64,000 nt of DNA from Glebionis coronaria (GCA_025667525.1 CM046882.1:504378792-504442791), one strand, 5' to 3'; positions 10,586-22,619 are shown, counted from the first letter of the stretch. Notes: a model not told the origin generated them from the sequence alone. Translations and numbers: made by a program.

Positions 10586-11734
10586 TATTTGCATATGTTA
10601 AGTTATTTACTTTTCTATTTTGGTTTCATGGATAAAAACTCTAAAGAAGCCAAGACTAAAAAGAACAAAGGCTGTTGAGTAACAAAAGATTAGTATAGAG
10701 TGTTACCGGGTGCATTTTTTTGTATTCCAACGACAGATCGGGTGTCCATTAAATCAGGGGTCCTCCAGTTCTCTGGCATCTCCACAAACGAACGTTCTTC
10801 CGTAGTGAGTGGTTTTTTTTGGGCCGTCAGGGAAGGGGCATGGTTTAGCAAACCTATGGAGGTGGCAGCTTATCAATCTGGTATGTATAAAATTATCATA
10901 GGCCGTATAAGAGTATCATATAAGTTATAGGGAAACATAAAAGACCTAACGGTGGCGCTAGTCCATGGCTGGCGCATGATAGAGCAGTAAGACCCCTAAA
11001 GTTGTCGAAACACACCCACCCGGTAGGCATGAACTGTTAGGCACACCACGCGCTGTCATTCTATTTTGGTAGGTTGGTCACCTTTGCCGAACCAAAAAAC
11101 GATAAAATATTAGGGGAACGCGAGACGGGCATAATTATTTTTTGACCATTTGAACCTGACATTGACATACCTTCCTGCAAGCACAGGCTGAGTTAGGATG
11201 CGATCAAATGAATCTGATGCCAGGTCCTAACCGGTAGAATACGCGATCAACGCAATATGGCAAGCACACCACAAAAAACGTCGTTGATAACCTGTGGTAA
11301 GCAAATGTCAGCCACAGAAAAAAAGAGGTGAGGTTGTTAAAATAAAAGTTGACCAAAAGGAGAAAAGAATGTAACACTTACCAGACAGTTGGTGCGGAAT
11401 ACAAAAGCACAATTTAGATGCCCTGTGGTAGAACCCGGTGACACGCGATTTTGTTTTTGGTATTTGGAGGCTCAGATAAGCGAGCAACGGATATGAGGAG
11501 ACATGCACTCTGGTTGCAAACCCACCAACATTGCCCCGCCAATAAGTACATAATCCGGTTTAACGCTCAATTCTAATCATCATTGCCTTTTTTAATGTTC
11601 TAAAAGATACACGGCCGCATACTCAGACTTGTTCCCTAAATGATAGCATACTACATCAATAATCAGGAAAACAAATGGGATTGCATCACAGTGTCGGAGT
11701 TGGAAGAATAGAAGCCGCAGGCAAAACCGGTGAT
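10586..11734. other. accessory DNA without recognisable genes
   Basis: Short ORFs on both strands match nothing I know. The base composition and the scattered CAACCCACCAACATT-like words are like the rest of the 6.4-14.1 kb block, so this is probably the same Helitron-associated sequence. Confidence 0.4.
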
Positions 11735-11760
11735 GGCTGCGAGCGCATGGCCGCCCCGCC
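11735..11760. repeat. GGC/GCC hairpin motif, copy 2 (diverged)
   Basis: GGCTGCGAGC ... GCCGCCCCGCC: outer GGC/GCC and inner GCG/CGC pair, with a mismatched top. Flanks (GATGG on the left, CCGAG on the right) are close to the other copies. Confidence 0.5.
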
Positions 11761-11843
11761 GAGAAAACGACTTTGCCAAGCACTACTTACCAAAGCAACC
11801 CACCGACACGGCTCTCATCAGAACCTAGAACAATGAGGCTCAG

Positions 11844-11965
11844 GTGTGATTTCCATCACACCCTTAATAAAGTATGTTATTTTCTTTCCCTGACAAACCC
11901 TCGCTTCGCTAACAAAAATCACACCACAAAACACGAACCATTCGTTCTTACCACATCCTTGGAAA
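11844..11965 (+). repeat. left copy of an inverted repeat (partner 13915-14034)
   Basis: About 120 bp that reappear in reverse at 13915-14034. They share TATGTTATTTTCTTTCCCT, the following CAAACCCTCGCT stretch, AAAAATCACAC and an ACCGTTCGTT-like block. In one frame both encode an NPR..KNHT peptide, but neither copy has a convincing gene, so a duplicated leader or terminal segment is more likely. Confidence 0.65.
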
Positions 11966-12187
11966 AATCAGCTCAGAGATGCGAGGGCGGGAACCCGGTC
12001 CGCTGCAACTCATCATAGCCCGATACCTGTTTACCGCTATCGTCAACCGGAATAAACAGCGGCAACAAACAACACGAATGTGAACATCGTCGCCTGCTGT
12101 CAACCCAACAACCAAATAAATGTTCATTTTTACATTCAGAGTATTTTGTATGCCTTGTCAGGTACAAAAAGTGCCTACACTCGCCAT

Positions 12188-12939
12188 GGCTGCAAACTTA
12201 ACAATTTGCCCCGCCAAAATAGGAATGTTTTTACCGGTTACAGGCTTACTCAAAGGGCGTAACTATTGATCATATGGCCCTATTTTATTGTCCCATGGAC
12301 ACAACCAAACATACAATGAACACCATAGCGACTATAACAGGCCAGCCAATCATACATCAAGGGAACTATTTATATTGATTCGGCCTACCAATTTTGAGGT
12401 TTAAAGCATTGGCTCAGACAAGGCGTAATTTGGTACAAAAAAGTGGTAAACCGGCATGGCTACAACCTTCAAAGGTCACCCCGCCAAGATCCAAGTCACC
12501 TTCTCTTTACCCACGCGTATTTAAGTTCATGACAGCTGACATAATCACAGAAATGTACAATCACTCATCCCGGAAATAAGGCATGGATGTATGGCATGCA
12601 TCTAAAAAAGGGAAATAGCCTCAAATCCCGAGAATGCATAAACGCTTTGTATGCCAGCAACCATAAAGGGTCGCCTGGACAAGCTCGCTAAAACTGAATT
12701 TCGTACACTTTATGGATCCAAGTCGCGACTGTGAGGCAGAGAAAGTGGCTACACTCGCCATGGCTGCAAACTTAAAAGTTTGCCCAGCCAAGACACGAAT
12801 GTTTTCATAAATCAAGGGAACTTTTTATATCGATTCAGCCCACCAATTTTTAGCTTTATAGCGTTGGCTCAGATAAAGCGCAATTTGGTACAAAGAGTTG
12901 TTAACCGGCATCGCTGCAACCTTCAAAGGTCACCCCGCC
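12188..12939. repeat. cluster of four GGC/GCC hairpin motifs (copies 3-6)
   Basis: Copies lie at 12188-12215, 12458-12485, 12762-12789 and 12912-12939, each 28 bp. Left flank CATGGCTGC (or CATGGCTAC / CATCGCTGC) and right flank CCCCGCCAA (or CCCAGCCAA) are nearly fixed. The inner stem differs but stays paired: GCAAA/TTTGC, ACCTT/AAGGT, GCAAACTT/AAGTTTGC, ACCTT/AAGGT. The motifs sit inside longer direct repeats (next entry). Confidence 0.65.
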
Positions 12940-13026
12940 AAGATCCAAGCCACCTTCTCTTTACCTACGCGTATTTAAATTCATCACAACCGACATAATC
13001 ACAAAAATGTACAACTACTCAACCCG
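12354..13026 (+). repeat. direct repeat pair, about 220 bp each
   Basis: 12354-12573 and 12805-13026 are similar throughout, from ATCAAGGGAACT to ACTCA-CCCGG, including an AATTTGGTACAAA block, a hairpin motif and ACGCGTATTTAA. The unit before the second copy (12745-12800) resembles 12169-12230. Non-coding; tandem-like expansion of a Helitron-associated segment. Confidence 0.75.
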
Positions 13027-13914
13027 GACAGTCAATTAAACAACTCTAATCGGAAAATAAACTATTTCAACACACGGAAGACGGCAACGCAAATATTAGT
13101 TGGCCTCTTCGCATTGCCTCTTAATCAGCCAAAACCCCAATTGTTTAAGCCCACAAACCCAATGTCCGTGTGACCCTTCTCACATCATCAATCCCACACA
13201 ACAAACAATCCTAACCTGTTAACAACATCTTGGTATCAAAACCCAAAAAAATAGGCCAATTTGTTATTTAATATAAAAAAGGCTACTAATTTGACTACAA
13301 TCGAGAACTTATTAATGAAAAAAAAGCTTTAATACCTTGTAATCCCGCGGCACACAGCGACACATATCCAAGAACAAATAAAAATGGCAGGAAAACAAAT
13401 CAACAACGATTTGAAGATCATATCATCTTCTGATTAAGCGAGTTTGATCATCCAACCTCATTAAGGAAGAGATCGCCACCACCCAGATACCCACATGAGG
13501 CATCCAACCTCGCCACACACCGACCCACATCACGGCACGCCGTTAAAGGCGGCAATGATGTGATCGGCGACAATGAAGGGTTACCATCACACATCACAAC
13601 AACCGGATTCAGACAAAAATCGGAAAACCCCTAATCTTTTTCATATATTTCAAGATACCATGGATGAAAGTCAGAAGATGGGAGCTAACCCACAAATAAT
13701 GCAAACCCACAACAAAATTACTGTGGGTATATATATGGCTGATTGATCTCCTGTAGCCACTACACAATCAAACAATAGCAATTAAAGATTTTGCGACCAA
13801 AGGGCAAGGGGTCAATTTGAAAGGGCAAACACAATTAATTAGTGCACTCGCCAATTAATGAGTAACGGGCAAAGGGGGAAAGATCCAAAAACTCATCAAT
13901 GGGGGACGGAGTAA
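13027..13914 (-). other. non-coding segment, leader-like on the minus strand
   Basis: No ORF worth calling. The minus strand carries a TATA-like stretch (ATATATATACCC near 13720-13735) and GGTGG-rich leader-like sequence. It may be the 5' part of the minus-strand Helitron or a captured promoter; I cannot place its boundary. Confidence 0.35.
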
Positions 13915-14034
13915 CATAACGGTCCGTTGGAACGAACGGTGCGTGTGTTGTGTGTGTGATTTTTGTGAGGGGAGCGAGGGTTTGCGAGGGAAAGAAAATA
14001 ACATAGTTTACTAAGGGGGTGAGGGGAATCACTG
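13915..14034 (-). repeat. right copy of the inverted repeat (partner 11844-11965)
   Basis: Reverse-complement partner of 11844-11965 with scattered substitutions and small indels. See that entry. Confidence 0.65.
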
Positions 14035-14194
14035 TTTATAGGAAACTGTGGTTCCCCTTTACAATATAAAGGGTAATTTTGGATAGTGGGACTCATCCAC
14101 ATCATATACTTTCATTACAACTAATGGATATGATTAAAATTATTTTATTATTTTACTTATTTTTTATAAATTAAATATATTTTAAATCGTTGAG

Positions 14195-14595
14195 TGTTAA
14201 GCGAAAAAAATATACTAATGTGACGAGCATTTAATTATCTTTTTTATAGATATGCACTAAGTTATACTTTTGATTAAAAATAATCGTCTTTTTTGTTCTT
14301 AAAACTTGCGTGAAATGTCCTATATGATAATAGTATTTCATTATATATGATACTAGTGTTATATTACAAATTATTGCTAAATCATATATGATATCGGTTT
14401 ATATTATATATGATAAGTTATATCATATATGATACTAGTGTTACACCATATATGATATTAATATAATATATGATACTTTTGACAACGAAAAAAACGTAAA
14501 GAAAGCGAAAACAATTGTCAGAAGTATATTATATAGCTTATCTATAGAAAGATAATTAAATGCTCGTAGTTGTAGTATATTTTTTCCGCATAACA
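14195..14595. mobile_element. MITE, 0.4 kb, about 60-bp terminal inverted repeats
   Basis: The left arm TGTTAAGCGAAAAAAATATA matches the reverse complement of the right arm (TGTTATGCGGAAAAAATATA). The match continues through CGAGCATTTAATTATCTTT and TATAGATA. The loop region is almost pure AT and holds several ATCATATATGAT palindromes. No coding sequence. Weaker similarity runs a further 7 bases outwards on each side, so the true tips may be 14188 and 14602. Confidence 0.8.
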
Positions 14596-14797
14596 AATAA
14601 CGGACTGAGAAATATTAATGTTTGAAAAGAAAATAAGTTTTGAGTTTAATCTCATCCATTAAATTAAGATGAATATATAGAATAAAGATTAGTTTTTTAA
14701 CATCCAAATAAAGTTTGATATCCAAATAAACTCAAATCAAATTTATAAGCTCATTATCTAAGCTAAAATAAATGCTCTTACAAATAACTCTTTCATT

Positions 14798-16821
14798 CAG
14801 GATGATGTTGTGTTGCACAAGACACTCGTAACCAAACCTCTATAGCCATTGTACAACCATATTTATCCCACGTAATTTGCAAATCACCCATTCTTAGATC
14901 TGTAAAAATATTATTTTTTCCGTCTCAAATTTATGGATCAAATTTTTCTCAAGTTGAAAGTAACTTGATTGATCATGTTATCCAATTAGAATTTAAATAA
15001 ATGTATAAAAGTTTTTCTTTTAGGTGAAATGCATGGAGCCTAAATGTATTTATATTCATTTTCATTGGAGAACTTAACTTATCAAGTTGGCTTCAACTTG
15101 AGATGATCTTTTTCCCAAATTTATAGTTCGTATTTTTTTAGATTTCCCAGTCTAATCGTTCACTACTAAAAATAAATAAATAAAGTTTGATAAAGATTAT
15201 CATATTATTCTTCCTTGAAATTGTTATTACAAACCTTATAGAATACTTCAAGTAATTAGTTAGCAGTAAAACTGCAATTATGTTAAAAAGTAAAAAAGAT
15301 AAAATTGTAACAAATGCACATTTCTTAAATTGTGTCTTTTTCGAAAGATAAAAATTTTGGCACGAAGAAAGTAAATATTTTATTTTCTTTACTTTTTATG
15401 AAAGTATATGATCTTATATTTTCTTGATTCTCTATGAAAATATTGGATCTTCTATTTTTTTGATTTTGTGTGAAAATTTAGATCTTTTGTTCTCTATAAT
15501 TTTTTATTTTATTATTAGTTAAAAAAATGTTGACGATTTTTGCTATTTGTTTTACTTTATCAGTTTGAACCGTCTTGTATTTTAAAAGCCAGTTTGTTTA
15601 ACTTACTTTGATGTTAAGTCAACAAAAGTACTCTTTATAAAGACCTAAGAAACTCAAAAGGCTAAATAGATTTTTTTTTACTTTAAGGATTTGCATATAT
15701 ACCGAATAAGATTTGGATATTTGCATATATATCCAAATTATATAAGTTTTTAATACATAATGTACAATATACAATTACCCCCTTTATAAAAATCATAATC
15801 AATCCAACATTTATATTATACATTAAAAAAATCAAAAAAATAATTTCCGATGGATTTGGAGCATTGGAATACGGTAAAATATGTGGAGCGGAGTGTGATT
15901 CGAAACTGATGCTTCATCATGTAGATACTCACGTTCGGGTTGTTGTTGTGGTTTGTTATTTTCGTCAGTTTCTTTGATTATATATGCCTTACTTTTAGTT
16001 GATACGAAATTAGGGCATAAATAAACAAAGAAATTTGATGAAAGTAACAAACCACAATAGCAGCTCAAATGTGAGTATATACATGATCACACATCAGTTT
16101 CGAGTCACACTCCCTTTCACATATCCGACATGTTTTCGCAGTACAAAGCTCCAGATCCGTTGCAAATTATTTTTATTAATTTCTTGGAATGTATAATTGA
16201 AATGGTGGATTAATTAGGGTTTTTATAAAGGGAGAAAATGTATGTATCCGACTAAGACTTACATATTTGCATATATATATATATATATATATATATTGCA
16301 TTGTACATTATTCATTTAAAAACGTGTATTTTAGGTATATATCCAAATATTTGAATTTTAGCGGGTATATATGCAAATCCACTGAAGTAAAAAAATAAAT
16401 AATTTAACCATTCGATTATTTTGAACTTTACAAGTTGTACTTTTAACAACTTAACATTGAAGCAAGCAAAGCAAACCGGGTTTGAAATACAAGAAGGTTC
16501 AAACCGGTAAAGTAAAACGAGTTACAAAACCTTCGAGATTTTTTAACAAGAAACAAAATAAAAAATCATAGAAAATCAAAGATCTAGTATTTTCATAGAC
16601 AATCAATAAAATAAAAGATTCAATATTTTCATAAAAAATCAAGAAAATCAATAAAATAAAATAAAAGATTCAATATTTTCATAAAAAATCCAGAAAATAA
16701 AATATCTAATATTTTTACATATCTGAGAATGGATGGTTTGCAAGTTACATGGTGGTATGGTGGATCGTGGATGTAGAGATTTGGGGATTAGTGTGTTGTG
16801 CGACACAATATCATCATGATG
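14798..16821. mobile_element. foldback element, about 2 kb, very long inverted arms
   Basis: The two halves are inverted copies over most of their length, meeting near 16020-16040. Matching blocks include GATGATGTTGTGTTGCACAA (14800) with 16795-16821; TTTGCAAATCACCCATTC (14876) with 16725-16745; CAGTTTGAACCGTCTTGTAT (15562) with the reverse of about 16480-16505; and GTGTGATTCGAAACTGATG (15894) with the reverse of about 16090-16112. The left arm appears interrupted at about 14914-15140 by a small element with its own inverted repeats. No transposase coding seen. Typical of MULE-derived or foldback elements; class inferred. Confidence 0.75.
16276..16298. repeat. (AT)n microsatellite
   Basis: A short alternating AT run in the right arm of the foldback element, absent from the matching left arm. 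Confidence 0.8.
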
Positions 16822-17060
16822 TGATTGGTGGTGGTGAGGAGATTTTTTGCTGGCAAGAGAGTTATTTTTGGTGTGAGGATACTTGAGAACGTGTATGTAA
16901 CTATGTCAATATTAGGCTAGTTTTTATAGAGAAACGAAAATTGAAATCAATGGTATAATTGTTATTTTAAAAAAATATGCATTATCTATAAACTTATCTA
17001 TACAAAATCACTTATAGTTGAATGAAAATATGGCTACCCATTATTATGATGACATGTGGC

Positions 17061-17668
17061 CAGTGGCGGATCTAGGTTATAGGAAGGTGGTTCCCAGGAA
17101 CCACCTTAGAAATCGAAATCACTTAGAAGTTACGTATTAATAAAATTAGGAACCACCTTAGAATATGAGCAGGAACCACCTTGTACTTGAGAAAGAAGAA
17201 AGAAAGGAAAAAATCGAACAAGAAACGAATAAAAACGAGCTAATCTATTTTTTCTTTTAATGGAGGTTTTAAGCTGCTTTTTTTTCATGAAGAAGATGAG
17301 CTAATCTAGTTTACTGTATGTTATATTTAAGGCATTATGTTTGTGAGAAATTCTAATTTGACCCTACACTTTAAAAGTATATTAATCCAGTTATACTTAA
17401 TAAGAGAATGCATTTTGCATTTTCACAAAAGCTGAAAAGCATGCGTCATTTTGGATTCATAACCATGTTACACAAACTAAATAATTTGCTCTGCAAATAG
17501 ATCTCAAATGTATTCTATGCTATATAAAAATATTATTGAAGTTGTCGTAAATAGTGGATCCGACCGAACTCGATCCGACCCGACCCAATATATGAGCGTT
17601 TTGGCTCTTTGATTTTTTTCCTTAACTAAATAGGAACCACCTTGAATTCTCGGCTGGATCCGCCACTG
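17061..17668. mobile_element. hAT-type element with perfect 8-bp target duplication
   Basis: The 608-bp element begins CAGTGGCGGATCT and ends GGATCCGCCACTG. It is flanked by perfect 8-bp duplications CATGTGGC at 17053-17060 and 17669-17676. Eight-base duplications and CAGTGGCGG ends are hAT traits. Several AGGAACCACCTT words recur inside. No transposase; non-autonomous. Confidence 0.9.
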
Positions 17669-17676
17669 CATGTGGC

Positions 17677-20112
17677 AAGGTTGGTTGTATGAATAAAAGT
17701 CATTGAATGAATTAAGTTGTGTGAGGTTGACATTGATTGTATACTTGTTTCAATATAATGTGTTTCATAAATAAGTTGTACATCCCTAATTAGGTGAAAG
17801 TCATGGGTAAACATGATCTAACAAGCTTTCTGTTTGAATTTTTGTTGCAAGGTCTTTTTAAAAACGGGTTTAAATTTTAAAAGTCGTTAAGCATTATAGT
17901 TAATCACTATCCACAAAACCCGAAACTACCGCCCTGAACCAAAAATCAAACTGAATAAATCGAAAACCCGAAACGAATTGAAATCAATATTATGTTTGTG
18001 AACCTTCAATTTATTCAAACACGAGGTGTGCGTACTCGTGCGTTACATCAGGTTGATTTTTGAGGGAAACCCAAAATATTTAGAACGTAATGTTGGTGTT
18101 GGTTTCGGGTCCATGTGGTTTGTCTAAAATCCTGTTAAGTTCATGGCCTGTGGGATGAACAGGCATCTTCACAGGGCAAAACATGTATTTCACACACATA
18201 GTTTGCACTAGGGGTGAGCTCGGTTCCGGAACCGCACGGAGCCGACCCGGAACCGCAAGAACCCAGAACTAAAGCCGTAAAATTTAGGAACCGATAACTG
18301 AAGCGAATACCATGTTTCGGTTTCGCTTGGTTCTCAGGTCCCGTTCGGGTATTTCGGGTCCTACCCGATTGAAACCAAAAAATTCTACATAAGGTGTGTC
18401 TAACTGTTTATGGCGTAATGTTAGTATCGGTGTAGGGTCAATGTGCTTTCTTTCAATATATGGTTAAGATCATGGCCCGTGTAAATGTGCGATGCGCGGA
18501 AATTGTTCAATCAATACAATCTTTTTGTAATACATTTACATAACATTATTTTACCTCAACCTTTTTTAACCATTATACAACTTGCCCATTTTATCCTCTT
18601 TAATTACTATGCTTGTTTGTCTTGTATTTGAGTTACACTCATCATATTTCCATAGTTTTTTGCTATCTTAAATCTTTTACTTAGTATAGCAAAACGTCAA
18701 GTGAGATATTTTATTTTCAAATCTTTCTTTTTTTTAGTAGTGTTTATTTGATTTTATCTTTTAATTTTCAATGTTTTTATAAAATTAAAGCCAATATTTT
18801 CTAATTCGAACAGTTAAATCACAAAAAATGTTCTCTAAACAAAAAATGTTAAAATACCAAAAATACACATGGCCTCAATGTTATTTATTCATAGTTATAG
18901 CTACATATGTAAAATTCATTCAAAAAGGCGAAAGACCTAACAAAGCGTCATTCCTAATTTTCCTTTATCACCGAACCCTTATCAGTTATCACCTCCATCT
19001 CCAAATCACCGTGCTATTCAACAACTTCGTAACTGATACCTCTTTATCAGTTATCCTTGACGTAGGTGATCTAATGCAACATGTCTTCAAAGATATCATC
19101 TAGGTCAAGGAGGCCGGTACTGTTTTCGTTTGAAGTTTTTATCTTCTAATTAGGTTAATCTCTTATTCAATTTTTATTTAGTTAGTTATGTAATTATTTT
19201 GTTTGGTTATTGGGTAATAGATAGTTTTTTTTGTATTTAAAAGTCAGAAAATAATTGAAATTAATGATTTTTTATGGTAATGTTTTGTTTTTGGTAGCAT
19301 ATTATTGGCATTGCAGAAAACCATATTAATGTTCATATGTGTCAACATCGTAGTCCATAATATAAGCTTAGAACTATTATAGATAATATGAAAAGACAAA
19401 GAAGGTAACTAAGAAATCAAGTGTCTAGCCTTCACTGATAATGGGGTTTTGGGATATTATTGGTTTGGAAGTGGAGGGAGGTTGGTTTGGGGGTGTTTGA
19501 TCCGTTTAACATGTTCTGTGTTACTTGTTATTTTCGACCCACCAAGGCACAGTGTATCCAACATTGCAGTGTTGACATGGTTTTTCGTTGAACTTGATCT
19601 GATAACCGTTACTAAATATGTACACGTGAGTTGTTATCAGAAACACACTCTTGAACCCAATACCTGATTACACACTAACTAACTTATCACAGCTAGAAAG
19701 AAAATACAAAACAAGTAATCATCAAATAGAAGTAAGCTATGCCAATTTAGCTTAGTTAAAACGTAATGCAACTAACTAGGATAAAAAAGAGTAGTAAACA
19801 CATACTCATACATTTAAGTAGTACAATTAAACAATACGTGCTTTCACACTCAACTACGCCTTTGGCTGTCCTTTTCAGTTGTAGACACTATCTGAACAGA
19901 TGTGATACAAACTTTCGCGTCTCACATTGGTGTTTGTAATTTTTGCGGGCTTTAGTTTCCCGAGATTTAACACAAGTCAAGACTCATTTGTGAAAAATAA
20001 TTGAAGACTGTTTTCTTAACTACGGATTACATCAAGTAAAATAATTTAGAATCCTATCAAATTATTTAGGTTTTAATTGATAATTATATGTCATTAGGAA
20101 TTAAAAAAAAAT
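17677..20112. other. intergenic repeat debris left of a Helitron 3' end
   Basis: No convincing gene. Two diverged copies of an about 75-bp block (near 18085-18160 and 18410-18485: GGCGTAATGTTAGTATCGG, then GTCAATGTG) flank a segment of degenerate GGTTCCGGAACCG-type sequence at 18215-18365. The 91-codon ORF at 18828-19103 has no recognisable family. Some of this belongs to the Helitron ending at 20140; its 5' end was not found. Confidence 0.4.
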
Positions 20113-20140
20113 CCCGTGCGTGCACGGGGTTTAAAACTAG
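20113..20140 (+). mobile_element. Helitron 3' terminus (element extends left)
   Basis: Hairpin CCCGTGC-GT-GCACGGG (20113-20128), then 8 bases, then CTAG (20137-20140) followed by T. This is the canonical plant Helitron 3' end. The hairpin-to-CTAG spacing of 8 equals that of the terminus at 6418, but the element faces the opposite way. Confidence 0.8.
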
Positions 20141-20407
20141 TTCTTATCTAAAAGAATATACGTGACTAATAAACAAATACCAATAAAACTTATGCATAAC
20201 ATAAATCAATTATATATGTCAAATAAATTACCTGGTCAAACCAGCTAGTTTCCTACAAAACTCATTTATGTACTAAACTTATTTGTGTACTATTTTAATT
20301 AGGTGTTAAATATGATATAGTGTAAAAGAGCTCTAACCAACCAACAAATAAAATACCTGATTGGCCCAACTCATTATTACTACCCGATCCATATGTAACA
20401 TTATGAT

Positions 20408-20574
20408 CAGTGTTTTAAAACTCGGGCCTACCCGGTCGGTTGAACCGTGACCCAGTCGGGTGACTGGACGCCGATTTTGACCGAAAAACCCGGTTGAATC
20501 GTCGGTTAAACTGGTTGAACTGTGATCCGGTGGCTCCGTCGGATCAATTAAAACACCGAGTTTTAAAACATTGG
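20408..20574. mobile_element. small MITE, about 167 bp
   Basis: The left end CAGTGTTTTAAAACTCGG matches the reverse complement of the right end (CCAATGTTTTAAAACTCGG). The interior is GC-rich for this region, with repeated CCGGTTGAA / TTGAACCG words in both orientations. Non-coding. Confidence 0.75.
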
Positions 20575-20870
20575 TTCCTATATAAACCAACAATCTTTAA
20601 GTATCTCAACCATAATCCCACTCACTTACATCATATGCCTCCCACACATTATATATCTTCCTTTATATCTTTAATTATCGTATCCAACTTCTTTCACCAT
20701 AGAAAAAGCCACAAAAATAACGTAAAGCTTATGTACAAATTTCTCCTTAATAAAGACATAACAATTATCTATATAACTATCTAAAAGGTAAATAAGGATC
20801 ATTATTGATCTTGGTGATGGTTTTAGTAGCAACATAAACCCTTTTCCTTCTCTTCGTTGTGTTAGTTAGG

Positions 20871-21242
20871 GCCCGTTTGGTTTTGGGGTTTTGATGGGTT
20901 TAGGCTCAAAGTAATATGAAATTCTATGTTTGGTATGTCTAGACTTCATTAATTAAGGGGGTTGGTTCCCAAAATATCAAATCCCACCTGACCTCCTGAC
21001 TTTTAAAAACTATCACATTTTTTTTATTTTAAAATTCTCTTAATCACATGTTTATTTAATACACTTTTTGTTTTTATTATTTTATTTAAAAAATATATTT
21101 TAATGTAATAATTAATTATTAAAATATATATAAATATATTATAAAATTATTTTTTTCTCTCTCCTTATTTTTTTTCTAAACCTACATCAAATCTAAACCA
21201 AAATCAAAACCCAAATAAAATCTAAACCCACCTACAGACCCT
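20871..21242. mobile_element. possible hAT/PIF-like MITE
   Basis: It starts with GGGCCCGTTTGGTTTTGGGG and ends in AACCAAAATC...ACCCACCTACAGACCC. The right end in reverse resembles the left (GGGTTTTGATTTTGGTT), but the inverted match is weak. GGGCCCGTTTGG is a common plant MITE tip. Confidence 0.4.
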
Positions 21243-22107
21243 TATTTATGTTGATGATCTAAGGGTAAGTGGATTTTTGCGAAATTGTTCTTTTCTGGTT
21301 TGGAAAAATGATATGACGTCGGTGTTTGTTGATTATGTGTTGATGACGTGGCACCTCATGTTCAGGTTGCGGCATGTCACGTGTGGTAAAGATGGTGATT
21401 ATCTAGTATTTATAATCGTTCACAAATCAACTCAAAAGTCATGTTTAAAGACTTATTTATGAGAAGATGTTATATCATTTAAATTGGAAGACAAACTATT
21501 TGTATTATTTGGACTAAACTACCTGGACTTTGAACTTCATGAAATTCAATTGGGACGATTATAAATTTGTGTGCTTCACATTCAATGTAAGGTTGATATA
21601 TAAGTTCAACCAAATTATCAATACTACAAATCGAATGATTTGGATTAATCTTTATATAATGACGTAATTTGACGTAATTTTTACACTTTATATCATCTTA
21701 ACAGTAGTATTCTACGCGGTACTTCTATTTTTGGCAATATCTATTAAACTTTTTTCATCTCATATCTGTAAGAGGAATGTTATATCCACTTACAACTCAC
21801 ATAAAAACTTTCACACCCTTATGTGGCATTGAACTTGCACCAATCACAATCCATCATGTTTTCTCTTCTTTTTTTTCACTACAAATGTTTGTTTGACACA
21901 CAAGGGTGTGGATTTATTTTGTATAAAATGGGTGTGGATCTAGCATTTCTCTATCTGTAACTACATTCCTTCTTCATTATTTAATTTCTAATCCTTTTTA
22001 AGACGTTAATCAAATGTGTCTTAAACATGTATTTTTTAAATATTATTTTTTTATATTAAATCATTTTTGTAATCATTTTATTTATAAATTTATATTTAAG
22101 GAATAAC
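21243..22107. other. intergenic sequence before copia A
   Basis: No supported gene. AT-rich tracts and short ORFs only. The boundary at 22107 is where similarity to the right LTR of copia A begins. Confidence 0.5.
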
Positions 22108-22619
22108 ACAAAAGGGAGAAGAAAACTTTTCTTAAATTTGTTTACTTGGGCTACAAGGTTTTTTAGGCATATATAAACACCCCTTAGCCCTCATAATTCT
22201 TCACTCCATCCCTCTTTTCTCTCTTTCTTGCGATCGCAAGCCTAACACCCCCTTAGGATTTTGTTTGGTTTTTTGGTTTAGCAATAATCAAGTCCTAGCC
22301 CCTCTCTAGGGTTGTCGGGTTGATTTTCCCCTAGACGTTGAAGCTCGGTTTACACGTACTAGCATTACGGTTAACTCGTCGTAATACGTGTGTACAAGAA
22401 CGTAATATAGTCTTACTTTAGACTATATCTTGGTGATTCGATATAAGCCCTAATTCGGTGAACTCGTTCTTGTTCGTGGGAATTGCTTTGCAAAAGGTAT
22501 GTAACCCTAATTCGATTAATTATAATTGTGTTATTATGATCTTATTAAATCGCTTCCGCTATATGTGTTTTGATATTTGTTAGGGTTTTAATAATTGTTA
22601 TGAACTATATAAACCATCA
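22108..22619 (+). repeat. copia A 5' LTR (truncated at its left end)
   Basis: It aligns with 56706-57216, from CACAAAAGGG through CATATATAAACACC (likely TATA region) to ACCATCA. The right LTR extends at least 219 bp further left, so this copy has lost its beginning. It is followed by TGCCATCGAGAGCCG, a decayed version of the tRNA-iMet primer site. Confidence 0.8.

Noticed and set aside
6862..12939. hairpin motifs as tRNA or snoRNA genes or a CRISPR array
   Set aside because: Too short, irregularly spaced, no cloverleaf or box motifs, and plant nuclear context.
18828..19103. 91-codon ORF as a gene
   Set aside because: No family recognised, AT-rich region, no promoter or poly(A) pattern like the small-gene family.
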